In this document: positions 9,231 through 19,174 of the stretch, piece after piece
Layout: each line of letters opens with the position of its first letter
Numbering within the stretch: the stretch's first letter is position 1
DNA from: Sphingomonas sp. LY54
GTDB lineage: Bacteria > Pseudomonadota > Alphaproteobacteria > Sphingomonadales > Sphingomonadaceae
Direction of reading: 5' to 3'
Length of the DNA: 64,000 nucleotides
Assembly (NCBI RefSeq): GCF_035594035.1
Contig: NZ_CP141588.1
Coordinates: forward strand, 2,820,501 to 2,884,500
Position numbers and translations under genes: made by a program
Notes under the pieces: generated by a model
Databases searched by the model: none
Seen by the model: the letters and a program-made list of their open reading frames with translations, nothing else
Told to the model about the DNA's origin: nothing

Positions 9231-10952
9231 ATGCTCATGGGTCGCAAAAGACATTCCGAGATATTGCGAGCATTCTCACCAGCACGTGGTGCCCTTATAC
9301 CAATCGTTATACTTAGTGCGGTCCTTAACATCCTAATGCTCGCCGGGTCCTTCTTCATGCTCCTCGTCTATGATGAGGTGCTGACCAGTCGGAGCGTGCC
9401 GACGCTCGTGGGCCTGTTCGCGATGGTGGCCGTCGCATACGGATTCCAGGCGACCCTCGACATCATTCGAGGCCGCGCTCTCATCCAGGTCGGCGCGCTC
9501 GTGGACAAGCGCCTGTCGGGCCGCATCTACGACATCATCAGCCGCTACGAGCTTCGCTTCGGCCCCATGCATGGAGGGCTCATGCCCGTAAGGGACGTGG
9601 ACGCGATAAGGACCTATCTGTCGGGCCAGGGCCCGATCGCGCTTCTGGATCTGCCCTGGGTGCTGTTGTTCCTGGCGGTCCTCTTCATGTTCCACTGGGC
9701 GCTCGGACTGACATCCCTGCTTGGCGTGGCCGTCCTCGTCATCCTCATGATTGCCACCGACCGGCTGACCCGTGACAGGATCCGTTCGGTCGCCAGCCTG
9801 ACCAACGCCCGCTTCTCGCTCGCCGAGACGACTCGACGCAATGCCGAGGCGATCCGGGCATTGGGCATGTCGGAATGGACCCGTCGCAGCTGGGCCGACA
9901 TTAGCACGAGCCAGCTTGCGGCCCATGACCGGCTTGCCGAGATCGGCGGCAAAATGCAGGGCGTGAGTAAGTCGTTCCGGCAGATGCTCCAGTCCCTGAT
10001 GCTTGCAGTCGGCGCATTCCTGGTGATCGACGGCGATGCCACCGGAGGCATCATCATCGCCGGATCCATCTTGAGCGCGCGCGCGCTGCTTCCGGTCGAG
10101 CAGGTGATTGCACATTGGAAGTCCATGACCGCGGCCAGCCAGGCCTGGGAAAGGCTCGAGAGGGTCTTCAGCGACATTCCGGCCGAAATCGCTCCGCTCG
10201 CTCTGCCTGCACCCAAGGCCCGCTTCCAGGTGCGCGACCTTGCCGGTGGACCTCCCTTGCAGAAGCCGACCGTCCACAACATCACCTTCAACCTCAAGGC
10301 GGGCGAGTCGATGGGCGTGCTCGGCCGTTCGGGCTCCGGCAAGTCGTCGATGATCCGCTTGCTGGCTGGCATTTGGCCAGTCGCGAGGGGCAGCATAAGG
10401 CTTGACGGGGCCTCGCTCGATCAGTGGGCGCCCGACGATCTGGGGCGCCACATCGGCTATGTCCCGCAAAGCGTAGAGCTGTTCGACGGAACTGTCGCTC
10501 AAAACATTGCGCGCTTCGATCCGGAAGCGAACCCTGATCAGGTCCTGGCGGCGGCGCGGGCGGCCGATGTGCACGACATGATCGTCCATCTTCCAGGCGG
10601 ATATGAATATCAGCTCGGTTCGGGTGGCGGCAATCTGTCGGCCGGACAGAAGCAGCGCGTCGCGCTGGCGCGGGCGCTCTATGGCGACCCCTTCCTGCTT
10701 CTGCTGGATGAGCCCAATTCCAATCTCGACCTCGAGGGCGAGGCCGCGCTGGCCGCCGCCATTGAAGATGCACGCCTAAGGGGCGCGATCACAATCGTCG
10801 TTGCCCACCGGCATGCGATCCTGGCCAACATCGATTATGTGATGCTGATGTCCGATGGACAGGTCCGCCAGCTTGGACGCCGGGATGAAGTGCTGGCCCG
10901 GCTGCAGATGCTGAACCCGGCCACTTCCGATCCCAGGATCGCCGCGGCATGA
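9231..10952 (+). CDS. Type I secretion ABC transporter (PrtD-like permease/ATPase)
   Basis: A 573-aa fused permease-ATPase. It has about six helices in the first 300 residues, then an ATPase with Walker A (GRSGSGKSS) near residue 365, signature [15 protein letters not shown] and Walker B (LLLLDEPNSNLD). The length and the lack of an N-terminal C39-like domain match the PrtD branch, which exports RTX proteases, lipases and S-layer or EPS-associated proteins through a C-terminal signal. The ATG at 9231 is six bases after GGAG at 9221-9224; ATGs at 9216 and 9237 are alternatives. It overlaps the adaptor gene by ATGA. Likely cargo: the three small RTX proteins in this window. Confidence 0.92.
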   Translation: MLMGRKRHSEILRAFSPARGALIPIVILSAVLNILMLAGSFFMLLVYDEVLTSRSVPTLVGLFAMVAVAYGFQATLDIIRGRALIQVGALVDKRLSGRIYDIISRYELRFGPMHGGLMPVRDVDAIRTYLSGQGPIALLDLPWVLLFLAVLFMFHWALGLTSLLGVAVLVILMIATDRLTRDRIRSVASLTNARFSLAETTRRNAEAIRALGMSEWTRRSWADISTSQLAAHDRLAEIGGKMQGVSKSFRQMLQSLMLAVGAFLVIDGDATGGIIIAGSILSARALLPVEQVIAHWKSMTAASQAWERLERVFSDIPAEIAPLALPAPKARFQVRDLAGGPPLQKPTVHNITFNLKAGESMGVLGRSGSGKSSMIRLLAGIWPVARGSIRLDGASLDQWAPDDLGRHIGYVPQSVELFDGTVAQNIARFDPEANPDQVLAAARAADVHDMIVHLPGGYEYQLGSGGGNLSAGQKQRVALARALYGDPFLLLLDEPNSNLDLEGEAALAAAIEDARLRGAITIVVAHRHAILANIDYVMLMSDGQVRQLGRRDEVLARLQMLNPATSDPRIAAA

Positions 10953-12307
10953 ATGGCCAAACCGGCCTCGCCGTGGAATTGCGCGGCCAGCCGATCCGGC
11001 TCGCCGGCAGCGACTACAGCCCGGAAGCACAGCTGCGGCGGGGGCTGAGACGGGGCATGCTGATCATCTGCGTCCTCGTTCTCGGCCTGGGCACGATGGC
11101 GGCGACCCTGCCCATGACGGGGGCGGTGATCGCGCCGGGCTCGGTCTCCGTGGCGACGTTCGTAAAGCAGATCGCGCATCCGTTCGGCGGAGTGGTGGCC
11201 GAGGTGAGGGTCCGCGACGGCGACCGGGTGTCGGCAGGACAGGTGCTGATGCGTTTCGACGACCGCGTCAGCCAGGCCAATGCCGATCTGACCGGCGAGA
11301 GCCTCGACCAGCTGCTCGCGCGCTCGGCCCGCCTGATCGCCGAGCGGGACGCGCTCGGCAGGATAGCCTTTCCCGCCATACTTCTCTCAAGGTCCGGCGA
11401 TCCGAATATCGCCGCGCTGATGCGCGAGGAGGACGTGGCGTTCCGGCTGAGGCGCGCAGCGCGCCAGGGCCAGTTGCGGCAGATCGAGCAGAAGATTGCC
11501 GAAACCAATGCCGAGATCGCAGGATTGCGCGCGCAAGGATCGAGCTACAGCCAGCAGGCAGAGCTGATCGGGCAGGAGCTTGCCGTCCAGAGAGGCCTTT
11601 TCGAGAAGAAATATACGACGCTCGATCGCCTCAACGCGCTCGAGCGGGCGGCCGTGTCGATCTCCGCAAGCGCGGACAGCGCCCGCAGCGGCGCGGCCGG
11701 CGGGCAGGCTCGCATCGCCGAGCTTCGAGCGCAGGCCGCATCGCTTGGGCAGGAAGCGAGAAGCGCTGCGGCAGGAGAGTTGATGGAGGTGCAGGCCAGG
11801 ATTGCCGACCTTCGCCGGCAAAAGGTTGCTGCCGACGATGCCTATCACCGGTCGACGATAAGAGCGCCTTATTCGGGCGTGGTCGACAAGCTCGCCTACA
11901 GGACGATCGGAGCAGTGGTGCCTCCGGGGGATACCATCATGGAGATTGTGCCGGATCGTGACCGACTCGTCGTCGAGGTGCGACTGCCGGTGACGCAGAT
12001 CGATCAAGTCCGGGAAGGACAGGCCGCGATCCTGCGCTTTAGCGCCTTTTCGGCGCAGACGACACCCGAGCTTCGGGGTTCTGTTAGCCACGTCTCCGCC
12101 GACCGCACGGTCGAGAAGGAGACGGGCATGGCTTATTACCGCGCGACCATCAGCTTGAGCGATACCGAACTGAGGCGGCTGGGCGGGCTCAAGCTCAAGC
12201 CGGGAATGCCCGTCGAAGCCTTTGTCCAGACCGAGGAGAGGACAATGCTGAGCTATATCGTTCGCCCGTTGCGGGATCAGCTCAACAGGGCTTTCAGGGA
12301 AAGCTGA
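10949..12307 (+). CDS. HlyD-family type I secretion adaptor
   Basis: A 452-aa membrane-fusion protein. It has one transmembrane helix near residues 30-50, a biotinyl/lipoyl-like half motif ([18 protein letters not shown]), a long alpha-helical hairpin rich in Ala/Arg/Glu (about 130-290), a second lipoyl half ([12 protein letters not shown]) and a beta-barrel C-terminal part. It bridges the ABC transporter to an outer-membrane TolC-like channel, which is not in the window. It is coupled to the transporter by a four-base overlap. Confidence 0.92.
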   Translation: MNGQTGLAVELRGQPIRLAGSDYSPEAQLRRGLRRGMLIICVLVLGLGTMAATLPMTGAVIAPGSVSVATFVKQIAHPFGGVVAEVRVRDGDRVSAGQVLMRFDDRVSQANADLTGESLDQLLARSARLIAERDALGRIAFPAILLSRSGDPNIAALMREEDVAFRLRRAARQGQLRQIEQKIAETNAEIAGLRAQGSSYSQQAELIGQELAVQRGLFEKKYTTLDRLNALERAAVSISASADSARSGAAGGQARIAELRAQAASLGQEARSAAAGELMEVQARIADLRRQKVAADDAYHRSTIRAPYSGVVDKLAYRTIGAVVPPGDTIMEIVPDRDRLVVEVRLPVTQIDQVREGQAAILRFSAFSAQTTPELRGSVSHVSADRTVEKETGMAYYRATISLSDTELRRLGGLKLKPGMPVEAFVQTEERTMLSYIVRPLRDQLNRAFRES

Positions 12308-12371
12308 TCGTGGTGCGGAAGGAAAATCCATTCCGGGCTCCGACGTCGCTCGCCATGTCGAAGGAGGGCTA

Positions 12372-13268
12372 ATGTCGCTTACACATCTCCAGCGACTCGA
12401 GTCCGAAAGCATCCACATCATGCGCGAGGTGGTCGCAGAGGCACAGAATCCGGTGATGCTTTACAGCGTCGGCAAGGATTCCGCGGTCATGCTGCACCTT
12501 GCCAAGAAAGCCTTTTTCCCCGGGGCGCCGCCTTTCCCCCTCCTGCATGTGGATACCACCTGGAAATTCCAGGCGATGTACGAGCTGCGCGACCGCGCGG
12601 CGGCTGAGGCCGGGATGAAGCTCATCGTTCATCACAATCCCGAAGCCTTGCAGATGGGCCTCAATCCTTTCGACCACGGACCGCTCCATACCCGGATGTG
12701 GAAGACCGAGGGCCTCAAGCAGGCGCTCGACCACCATGGGTTCGACATCGCCTTTGGCGGCGCGCGTCGGGACGAGGAGAAAAGTCGCGCCAAGGAGCGG
12801 GTTTTCTCGTTCCGCGCGAGGAACCATCGCTGGGACCCCAAAAGCCAGCGCCCCGAACTCTGGCGGATCTATAACGGTTTCAAGCGCAAGGGGGAGTCGA
12901 TCAGGGTCTTCCCGCTCTCCAACTGGACCGAGCTCGATATCTGGCAGTATATCCGTGCGGAAGGCATTGAGATCGTGCCTTTATATTTCGCGGCCTCGCG
13001 ACCGACCGTGGAGCGCGACGGAATGCTGCTCATGGTCGACGATGAACGCTTCCGGCTGGAGGAGGGCGAAGAGCCGGTCATGCGATCGATCCGCTTCCGC
13101 ACGCTCGGCTGCTACCCATTGACCGGCGCCGTCGAGAGCCGGGCGAGCACGCTTGCCGAGGTCATCCAGGAGACGTTGCTTACTACCACCTCGGAGCGGC
13201 AGGGGCGCGCGATCGACAATGACCACGCAGCCTCGATGGAGGCGAAGAAGCGCGAGGGTTATTTCTGA
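12372..13268 (+). CDS. cysD: Sulfate adenylyltransferase small subunit CysD
   Basis: A 298-aa PAPS-reductase-fold protein that, with CysN, makes APS from ATP and sulfate. It has the PP-loop-type motif [18 protein letters not shown] near residue 35, the conserved [20 protein letters not shown] and the C-terminal [11 protein letters not shown]; length is normal. It begins 64 bases after the HlyD gene and is followed directly by cysNC and cysQ. This position between export genes and sulfotransferases suggests the APS feeds PAPS for sulfation as well as, or instead of, cysteine synthesis. Confidence 0.96.
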   Translation: MSLTHLQRLESESIHIMREVVAEAQNPVMLYSVGKDSAVMLHLAKKAFFPGAPPFPLLHVDTTWKFQAMYELRDRAAAEAGMKLIVHHNPEALQMGLNPFDHGPLHTRMWKTEGLKQALDHHGFDIAFGGARRDEEKSRAKERVFSFRARNHRWDPKSQRPELWRIYNGFKRKGESIRVFPLSNWTELDIWQYIRAEGIEIVPLYFAASRPTVERDGMLLMVDDERFRLEEGEEPVMRSIRFRTLGCYPLTGAVESRASTLAEVIQETLLTTTSERQGRAIDNDHAASMEAKKREGYF

Positions 13269-13321
13269 TGCGTGGTCCGTTGGGCGGATCGGCGGCCATG
13301 GTTGCGGGGAAGGGAAACTCC

Positions 13322-15232
13322 ATGACGAGCGCATTTCTCGACAAGCATTACGAAGGCGAGGCTCTGATCGCCGAGGATATCGTCGCCTATCTCGACAGGC
13401 ATGAGATGAAGTCCATGCTTCGCTTCATTACCTGCGGATCGGTGGACGATGGAAAATCGACCCTGATCGGCCGGCTGCTCTACGATTCCCGGATGGTCTT
13501 CGAGGACCAGCTGACGGCCTTGGAGGCGGAATCCGCGAAAGCCGGGGGGAAGGCCGGGGCCATCGATTTCGCCTTGCTCGTCGATGGACTGGCCGCGGAG
13601 CGGGAGCAGGGGATCACGATCGACGTCGCCTATCGATTCTTCGCGACCGAGAAGCGCAAGTTCGTGGTCGCCGATACGCCCGGTCACGAGCAATATACGC
13701 GCAACATGGTGACCGGCGCTTCCACCGCAGATCTCGCTGTGATCTTGGTCGACGCGAGGAAAGGGGTTCTGACCCAGACCCGGCGCCACACCTTTCTGGC
13801 CCGCCTGATGGGGATCCGGCACCTCGTCCTGGCGGTGAACAAGATGGATCTCGTCGGCTATGCCCAGGACAGGTTCGACGAGATCGTCCTCGCCTATCGC
13901 GAATTTTCCGAGGGTCTCGACGGCACCGACTTTCTCGCCATCCCGATCTCGGGCGTCGAGGGCGACAATATCGCCCGTATTTCCGCCAACATGCCCTGGT
14001 ATGGCGGTCCCACCCTCATTTCCCATCTCGAGGAGGTGGAGGTCGCACAGGCGGACGCGTGCTCGCCGTTCCGCATGCCTGTCCAATGGGTCAATCGCCC
14101 CCACCGCGATTTTCGGGGCTATTCGGGGATGATCGTCTCGGGGACAGTCCGTCCGGGCGACCCAGTCCGAGTGCTTCCTTCCGGGCGCAGCACCAAGGTA
14201 CAGGCGATCGTCACGTTCGACGGCGAGCTGCCGTCGGCGGAAGAGGGCCAGTCGGTCACCTTGACACTCGAAGACCAGGTCGACTGCTCGCGGGGCGACA
14301 TCCTCGCGGCAGCCCATGCACCGCCCGAAGTCGCGAACCAATTCGAGGCCAGCCTCGTGTGGATGGCGGACGAGGAGTTGCTGCCGGGCCGGCAGTACTC
14401 GTTGAAGCTCGGCACTCGGGTGGTTGGCGCTTCGGTGCAGCAGATCAAGCACCAGATCAATGTCAACACGATGGAGAAGCTCGCCGCCAAGACGCTCGGG
14501 CTAAACGATATCGCGGTGGTCAACCTTCTCGCCGAGCAGCCGATCGCGTTCGAGCCTTATGAGGCATGCCGCGACCTTGGTGGGTTCGTCCTGATCGACA
14601 AGGTGACCAACGCGACCGTCGGCGCTGGCATTCTTCATTTCGCGCTGCGCCGATCGCACAATATCCATTGGCAGCCGAGCGATATCAGCCGCGACTTCCG
14701 CTCCTCGCTCAAGAACCAGAAGCCGGCCGTCCTCTGGTTTACTGGTCTTTCGGGGGCCGGAAAGTCGACCATCGCCAACCTCGTCGACAAGAAGCTTGCG
14801 CGGATGAACCGGCACACATTCCTGCTCGACGGCGACAACGTCCGCCATGGCCTCAATCAGGATTTGGGCTTCACCGAGGCGGACCGTGTCGAGAATATCC
14901 GCCGGGTGGGGGAGGTGGCGCGCCTGATGGCCGATGCCGGCCTCATCGTCATCGCCGCCTTCATCAGCCCGTTTCGCGCCGAGCGCGCGATGGTGCGCTC
15001 CATGCTTCCCGACGGGGAGTTCTTTGAGATCCATATCGACACGGCATTGGCCGAGGCCGAGCGCCGGGATGTCAAAGGCCTCTATCGCAAGGCCAGGGCC
15101 GGCGAGCTCAAGAACTTTACCGGCATCGACAGTCCGTATGAACCTCCGCAACAACCCGAAGTTCGTATCGATACCGCGAGCATGTCGCCTGAGGAGGCGG
15201 CCGACGCGATCATCGCGAAGCTCGTTCCATGA
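13322..15232 (+). CDS. cysNC: Bifunctional CysN/CysC: ATP sulfurylase GTPase and APS kinase
   Basis: A 636-aa fusion. The N-terminal CysN part is an EF-Tu-like GTPase with P-loop GSVDDGKSTLIGRLLYDS near residue 37, DTPGHEQYTRNM and NKMD; it drives APS formation with CysD. The C-terminal CysC part has P-loop GLSGAGKSTIANLVDKKL near residue 475 and phosphorylates APS to PAPS, the sulfotransferase donor. I start at ATG 13322, where family members begin (FLDKHYEGEALIAEDI); an earlier ATG at 13268 overlaps the cysD stop and would add 18 residues. It overlaps cysQ by ATGA. Confidence 0.95.
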   Translation: MTSAFLDKHYEGEALIAEDIVAYLDRHEMKSMLRFITCGSVDDGKSTLIGRLLYDSRMVFEDQLTALEAESAKAGGKAGAIDFALLVDGLAAEREQGITIDVAYRFFATEKRKFVVADTPGHEQYTRNMVTGASTADLAVILVDARKGVLTQTRRHTFLARLMGIRHLVLAVNKMDLVGYAQDRFDEIVLAYREFSEGLDGTDFLAIPISGVEGDNIARISANMPWYGGPTLISHLEEVEVAQADACSPFRMPVQWVNRPHRDFRGYSGMIVSGTVRPGDPVRVLPSGRSTKVQAIVTFDGELPSAEEGQSVTLTLEDQVDCSRGDILAAAHAPPEVANQFEASLVWMADEELLPGRQYSLKLGTRVVGASVQQIKHQINVNTMEKLAAKTLGLNDIAVVNLLAEQPIAFEPYEACRDLGGFVLIDKVTNATVGAGILHFALRRSHNIHWQPSDISRDFRSSLKNQKPAVLWFTGLSGAGKSTIANLVDKKLARMNRHTFLLDGDNVRHGLNQDLGFTEADRVENIRRVGEVARLMADAGLIVIAAFISPFRAERAMVRSMLPDGEFFEIHIDTALAEAERRDVKGLYRKARAGELKNFTGIDSPYEPPQQPEVRIDTASMSPEEAADAIIAKLVP

Positions 15233-15975
15233 CGCAGACACAAGATGCGGAACTTGCGGCCCAGCTCGCGGAAACGGCCGGACGAATTCTTCTGGCGCTC
15301 CAGTCCACGCCTCTTCTTGGTCCGGCAACTTTGGGTAAGGCCGGGGATGCCGTCGCCAACCAGTTCCTTATGCGGGCGCTCGGGGAGCAGCGACCCGACG
15401 ATGCCATCCTGTCGGAGGAAGGGGGTTGGGAGGGCGCTCGACTAGGCAAGTCCCGTGTCTGGATCATTGATCCCCTCGACGGCACCCGCGAGTATGGCGA
15501 GGGACGCTGCGACTGGGCGGTTCATGTCGGGCTGGCAGTGGACGGCGAGGCGACGCTCGGCGCTGTTGCGCTGCCGAGACTGGGCGTCACCCTCCGGTCT
15601 GACGCCGGCATCGTCGCAGGACCTGAGGCCGAGGAGCGCAGGCCGCGAGTCGTGGTGAGCCGCACTCGTCCGGCCTCGCAGGCCGTCGCACTTGCCGATG
15701 CGCTCGGGGCCGAGCTGGCGGAAATGGGCTCGGCCGGGGCCAAGGCGATGGCCGTCGTCCGCGGCGAGGCCGACTTCTATCTTCATTCCGGCGGCCAGTA
15801 TGAATGGGACAGCTGCGCGCCCGTCGCCGTGGCGCTCGCGCATGGCCTTCACTGCTCGCGCATCGACGGAAGTCCGCTTCGGTACAACCAGCCGGACTCC
15901 TATCTGCCCGACCTCCTTGTCTGCAGGAAACAGGATGCCGCGCGGCTTCTCGGACTTCTCGAGGCGATGGCGTGA
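15229..15975 (+). CDS. cysQ: 3'(2'),5'-bisphosphate nucleotidase CysQ
   Basis: A 248-aa inositol-monophosphatase-fold enzyme. It has the metal-binding motif WIIDPLDGTREY near residue 80, preceded by LSEEGGW, and the second motif YEWDSCAPVAVALAHG near residue 185. CysQ hydrolyses PAP, the inhibitory by-product of every sulfotransferase reaction, to AMP. It overlaps cysNC (ATGA) and the following glycosyltransferase (GTGA), so donor synthesis, by-product removal and sugar transfer are on one coupled transcript. Confidence 0.93.
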   Translation: MTQTQDAELAAQLAETAGRILLALQSTPLLGPATLGKAGDAVANQFLMRALGEQRPDDAILSEEGGWEGARLGKSRVWIIDPLDGTREYGEGRCDWAVHVGLAVDGEATLGAVALPRLGVTLRSDAGIVAGPEAEERRPRVVVSRTRPASQAVALADALGAELAEMGSAGAKAMAVVRGEADFYLHSGGQYEWDSCAPVAVALAHGLHCSRIDGSPLRYNQPDSYLPDLLVCRKQDAARLLGLLEAMA

Positions 15976-17177
15976 CGGAGGTTGCCCGCCTCGTGGCCGA
16001 GCGCTCCTGCGAGTGTGAGCAGGCCGGGCGGCCAGCCCCACAAGTTCCCGACCCACCTGCCGTTCTGGCTCCGACCCGTATCCTCGTCGTCGGCACGATG
16101 GCGAGCCGCTCGGGCGCTCCGATCGCGGCCCTTCGCCTCGCGGCGGGGTTGTCGGACGCGGGCCACGAGATCCGTGCCTTGTTCCTCTACCGACGCGAAG
16201 ATGTCGAAGCCGGCGATTTTCCCGTTCGGTCCCTGATGACTACGCGCCCACAGGGGGCGCTGGACTTCCTGCGCATGTTGTGGCGCCTCGACGAGGCCAT
16301 TAGGGAGTTTCGACCACAGGGCATTATCACGTTCCTCCCCCTCGCCTCGATCCTGGCCTGCACGCTCGGATGGATCCATGGCGCGCGCGCGCGGATCGTG
16401 TCGCATCGAGTGCCGCGCGCGACATATGGAAGGCTCCTTCTGGCGCTCGACCGGCTGCTCGCGTGGGCAGGCGTCTATAGCGATGTCGTGGCCGTTTCTC
16501 GGAGCGTGGCGCGCAGCTGCCGAAGCTATCCGCGATGGTTGCGGCGGCGCGTTCGGGTCATTTACAATGGACTGAAGGACTGGCAGCCTTCCTCGCTGGG
16601 TCGTGATGAGGCGCGCAGACGCTTCGATGTTCCGCGGGACGCCTTCGTAGTGGCCGCGGTAGGGAGGATCGACCCGCAGAAAAATTACCGTGTGTTGATC
16701 GACGCCATGCCCGGACTCCCCGTCAAGGTTGTGCTGGCAATAGCCGGCGATGGCTCCGAGCGGGAGGAGGTCGAGGCGAGGATCGCAAGCGAGGGACTCG
16801 GCGACAGGGTTCGCCTCCTCGGCAACATCCCACGCGGCGAGGTGCCCGATCTGCTGAAGGCCGCAGACCTGTTTGCGCAGCCGTCGTTGTTCGAAGGGCA
16901 AAGCAATGCACTTCTCGAGGCGCTAGCTGCGGGCCTGCCGTGTTTCGTGAGCGAGGCGCCGGAACAGGCTGAAACGATCAGCGGTCCGGCTGGGACGGCT
17001 GGCGCGATTCTTCCCACTCATGATCCCGAGTCTTGGGAGGCAGCGATCGCGTCGGCCTGCTGCGACCCGAATTACCGAACGAAGGTGGGGCCGGCCGTCG
17101 CTGCGCAGGCAGCCCGTTTCACGTTCTCCCGAATGATCGGCGATTTCCAGAATATGCTGTCCGATCGGCTGGCCTGA
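15972..17177 (+). CDS. GT4-type glycosyltransferase
   Basis: A 401-aa GT-B glycosyltransferase. N-terminal motifs include ILVVGTMASRSGAPIAALRL; the nucleotide-sugar half carries VGRIDPQKNYRVLIDAM, LLGNIPRGEVPDLLKAADLF and the E-x7-E element EGQSNALLE. It starts at GTG 15972, overlapping the cysQ stop, which keeps it in the cysDNCQ operon. Sugar donor and acceptor are not deducible. Confidence 0.88.
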   Translation: MTEVARLVAERSCECEQAGRPAPQVPDPPAVLAPTRILVVGTMASRSGAPIAALRLAAGLSDAGHEIRALFLYRREDVEAGDFPVRSLMTTRPQGALDFLRMLWRLDEAIREFRPQGIITFLPLASILACTLGWIHGARARIVSHRVPRATYGRLLLALDRLLAWAGVYSDVVAVSRSVARSCRSYPRWLRRRVRVIYNGLKDWQPSSLGRDEARRRFDVPRDAFVVAAVGRIDPQKNYRVLIDAMPGLPVKVVLAIAGDGSEREEVEARIASEGLGDRVRLLGNIPRGEVPDLLKAADLFAQPSLFEGQSNALLEALAAGLPCFVSEAPEQAETISGPAGTAGAILPTHDPESWEAAIASACCDPNYRTKVGPAVAAQAARFTFSRMIGDFQNMLSDRLA

Positions 17178-17237
17178 CGGGGGCAGCAACCCGAAGGGGT
17201 GGCACCGGGTCCGGCATTGAGTTCCGAAATCGCGCGA

Positions 17238-18374
17238 TCAGGTCCATCCGCCGCGGCTCGTCTGGTCCCGACCCTGGCGCACGGCGAGCCGTTCGAACAG
17301 GGCCTGGTAGCGGGCCACAGAAATCTCGAGCGAATATGCCTCCGCCCGCTCGGAGAGAAGCGCGGCGGCGAGCGGGGCCTCAAGGCTTGCGTTCATCGCG
17401 TCTGCAAGGTCGCGCGGCGCTGAGACCGGAACGAGCCGTCCGATACCGCCCTCAAGGATTTCGGCGGGACCGCTCGGGCAGTCGGTAGCGACGACGTTCA
17501 CTCCGGCGGCGAGCGCCTCGATCAGGACCGTCGGCAATCCCTCCCAGCGGGACGAGAGGGCGAAAAGCCGGGCGGCGCGCATCGCGGCATAGGGGTTGCG
17601 ATCGAACCCGGGCAGTGCGACGGCGTCGCCAAGGCCATTTTGGGCAATTTGGCGCTGCAAAGCTTCCCTTTGCTCCCCTTCTCCGAGAATGAGGAGGCGG
17701 ACCGGGCGCTTCTGAAGAAGCAGCCCGAACGCCTCGATCAGCGTTCCGAAATCCTTCTGCTCGACAAGCCGTCCACAGCCAAGGATGACAGGCGGCCCCC
17801 CATCTCTCAACCACGGGTGAGCGGGCTCCTCAAGCAGGCGACGGCGCAGTTCGGGCGTGACGACGGGATTGGCGATGACGTGAAGGTTGTTGCGCGGAAT
17901 CCCAGTGAAGCGTCGGACCGAGTCACGCACTCCTTCCGAGACGCTGACCAAGGCCGAGACGCGCGGATAGATCCAGCCGGCGACTCGATAAGCCGCCCTG
18001 ACGCTGCGCTGCCGGATGCGCGGATAATTCAGGTCCATCTGATTATGCTCGACGGCGACATGCGCGGTGCCGGTTCGGGCCAGGCGCGCCGCTATCGCTC
18101 CGGCGACATTCACATGCGTGAGATGGGTGAACAGGATGTCAGGCCGGGTTTTCCTGAGCCAGCGTGCCAGGAAAGGGATCGATGCGGCCGTGGATGCCGC
18201 GCCGGTTGGGATCAGGCGTATTTGCGGAGACAGGTCGGCTAGATAGGGCCCTTCGGGCCTGGCAAGAATCAAGGTCACCTCGTGTTCGATGGCGAACGCA
18301 TTGAGGAGCGTCACGGCAACCCGCTCGGCGCCGCCTCCAGCGAGATCCTGCAGGAACGTTGTTATCGAGACCAT
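17238..18374 (-). CDS. GT4-type glycosyltransferase
   Basis: A 378-aa GT-B enzyme. It opens with ITTFLQDLAGGGAERVAVTL, the GGAE signature of N-acetyl-galactosamine/glucose-type GT4 enzymes, has LGCGRLVEQKDFGTLIEAF mid-protein and the E-x7-E element EGLPTVLIE. It is convergent with the preceding glycosyltransferase and divergent from RTX gene 1. A GTCCC-type element lies 69-84 bases before its ATG. Confidence 0.88.
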   Translation of the reverse strand: MVSITTFLQDLAGGGAERVAVTLLNAFAIEHEVTLILARPEGPYLADLSPQIRLIPTGAASTAASIPFLARWLRKTRPDILFTHLTHVNVAGAIAARLARTGTAHVAVEHNQMDLNYPRIRQRSVRAAYRVAGWIYPRVSALVSVSEGVRDSVRRFTGIPRNNLHVIANPVVTPELRRRLLEEPAHPWLRDGGPPVILGCGRLVEQKDFGTLIEAFGLLLQKRPVRLLILGEGEQREALQRQIAQNGLGDAVALPGFDRNPYAAMRAARLFALSSRWEGLPTVLIEALAAGVNVVATDCPSGPAEILEGGIGRLVPVSAPRDLADAMNASLEAPLAAALLSERAEAYSLEISVARYQALFERLAVRQGRDQTSRGGWT

Positions 18375-18433
18375 TCTTGGTTGAGCCTTAGATGATCAAA
18401 GCTGTTGTATGCGCTACTCTAACAAACATCATG

Positions 18434-18471
18434 GCTGTGTAAGTGTTCAAAATGGGACAGCTGTGTAAATG
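18434..18471. repeat. Direct repeats GCTGTGTAARTG flanking a GTCCC element
   Basis: GCTGTGTAAGTG (18434-18445) and GCTGTGTAAATG (18460-18471) differ at one base and start 26 bases apart. They bracket the GTCCC-type element at 18443-18458 in the divergent region between the GT4 gene and RTX gene 1. The spacing of about 2.5 helical turns would suit a dimeric regulator; this is inference. Confidence 0.5.
18443..18458 (-). promoter_or_regulatory. GTCCC-type upstream element, copy 2
   Basis: On the minus strand this reads GTCCCATTTTGAACAC. It matches copy 4, before the sulfate operon, at 14 of 16 positions. Its 5' G is 84 bases upstream of the GT4 start codon. Confidence 0.45.
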
Positions 18472-18620
18472 CCGTGAAATCTTGCGTCATGGAAGTAGTG
18501 TCACTATGGTTAATCCTAATAGGCGAATACGAGTCGCGCCCCTGTTGTAGCGTCGAAGGACAAGGGGGCGTCACGGCGAATAATTGTGTGGTGGGCATCA
18601 ACGCAGCAAGGAGATCTATC

Positions 18621-19016
18621 ATGTCTGACATCACCGGTACCGACGGCAATGACGACCTCACTGGGACCCCGGGCGACGATAGGATGCGCGGTGGTGGTGG
18701 TGACGATAGGATCCGCGGTGGCGAGGGCGACGATGAGATTTCCGGCGGTGGCGGGAATGACGACATTTCCGGCGGCCAGGGGAATGACACCATTCGCGGC
18801 GGCCACGGCAATGACGACATCAACGGCGGCGAGGGCTTCGACCGGGCCGTCTATGAAGGCGATGTCAGCGAATATGACATCTTCGTCGATGACCAAGGCC
18901 GCCTCCACATCAACGACCAGGTCGTCGATCGGGACGGCAACGACCGGGTGAAGGAAGTCGAGGAATTCAATTTCAACGGCGAGATCTATACCTATGCGGA
19001 GCTTCTGGCGCTCTGA
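18621..19016 (+). CDS. Small RTX calcium-binding protein 1
   Basis: A 131-aa acidic protein. The first 80 residues are six to seven glycine/aspartate nonapeptides (for example GGGGDDRIR, GGQGNDTIR, GGHGNDDIN), which bind calcium as a beta-roll. The tail (EFNFNGEIYTYAELLAL) is hydrophobic and acidic, as in type I secretion signals. No Sec signal is present. ATG 18621 follows AAGGAG at 18608-18613; a longer frame exists upstream but looks non-coding. A strong terminator follows. It is probably exported by the ABC/HlyD pair at 9.2-12.3 kb. It lacks the C-terminal domain shared by RTX proteins 2 and 3. Confidence 0.85.
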   Translation: MSDITGTDGNDDLTGTPGDDRMRGGGGDDRIRGGEGDDEISGGGGNDDISGGQGNDTIRGGHGNDDINGGEGFDRAVYEGDVSEYDIFVDDQGRLHINDQVVDRDGNDRVKEVEEFNFNGEIYTYAELLAL

Positions 19017-19041
19017 CCGATCGCGCGGGGTCTCTGCAGGG

Positions 19042-19070
19042 AAGGCGGCCCCGGGCCGCCTTCTTTTTTT
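19042..19070 (+). terminator. Intrinsic terminator after RTX gene 1
   Basis: AAGGCGGC (19042-19049) pairs with GCCGCCTT (19055-19062) around a five-base loop, followed by CTTTTTTT. It lies 25 bases after the RTX stop codon. Confidence 0.9.
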
Positions 19071-19174
19071 CAGCGACCGATGCCGTCGAGGAAGGCGACA
19101 TGACCACAGCGGGCTGGAAAGGCCACACGAGGCGAGCGGCTCTGGACCGGGCACGTCGGAATGCCGGCCAGAGC

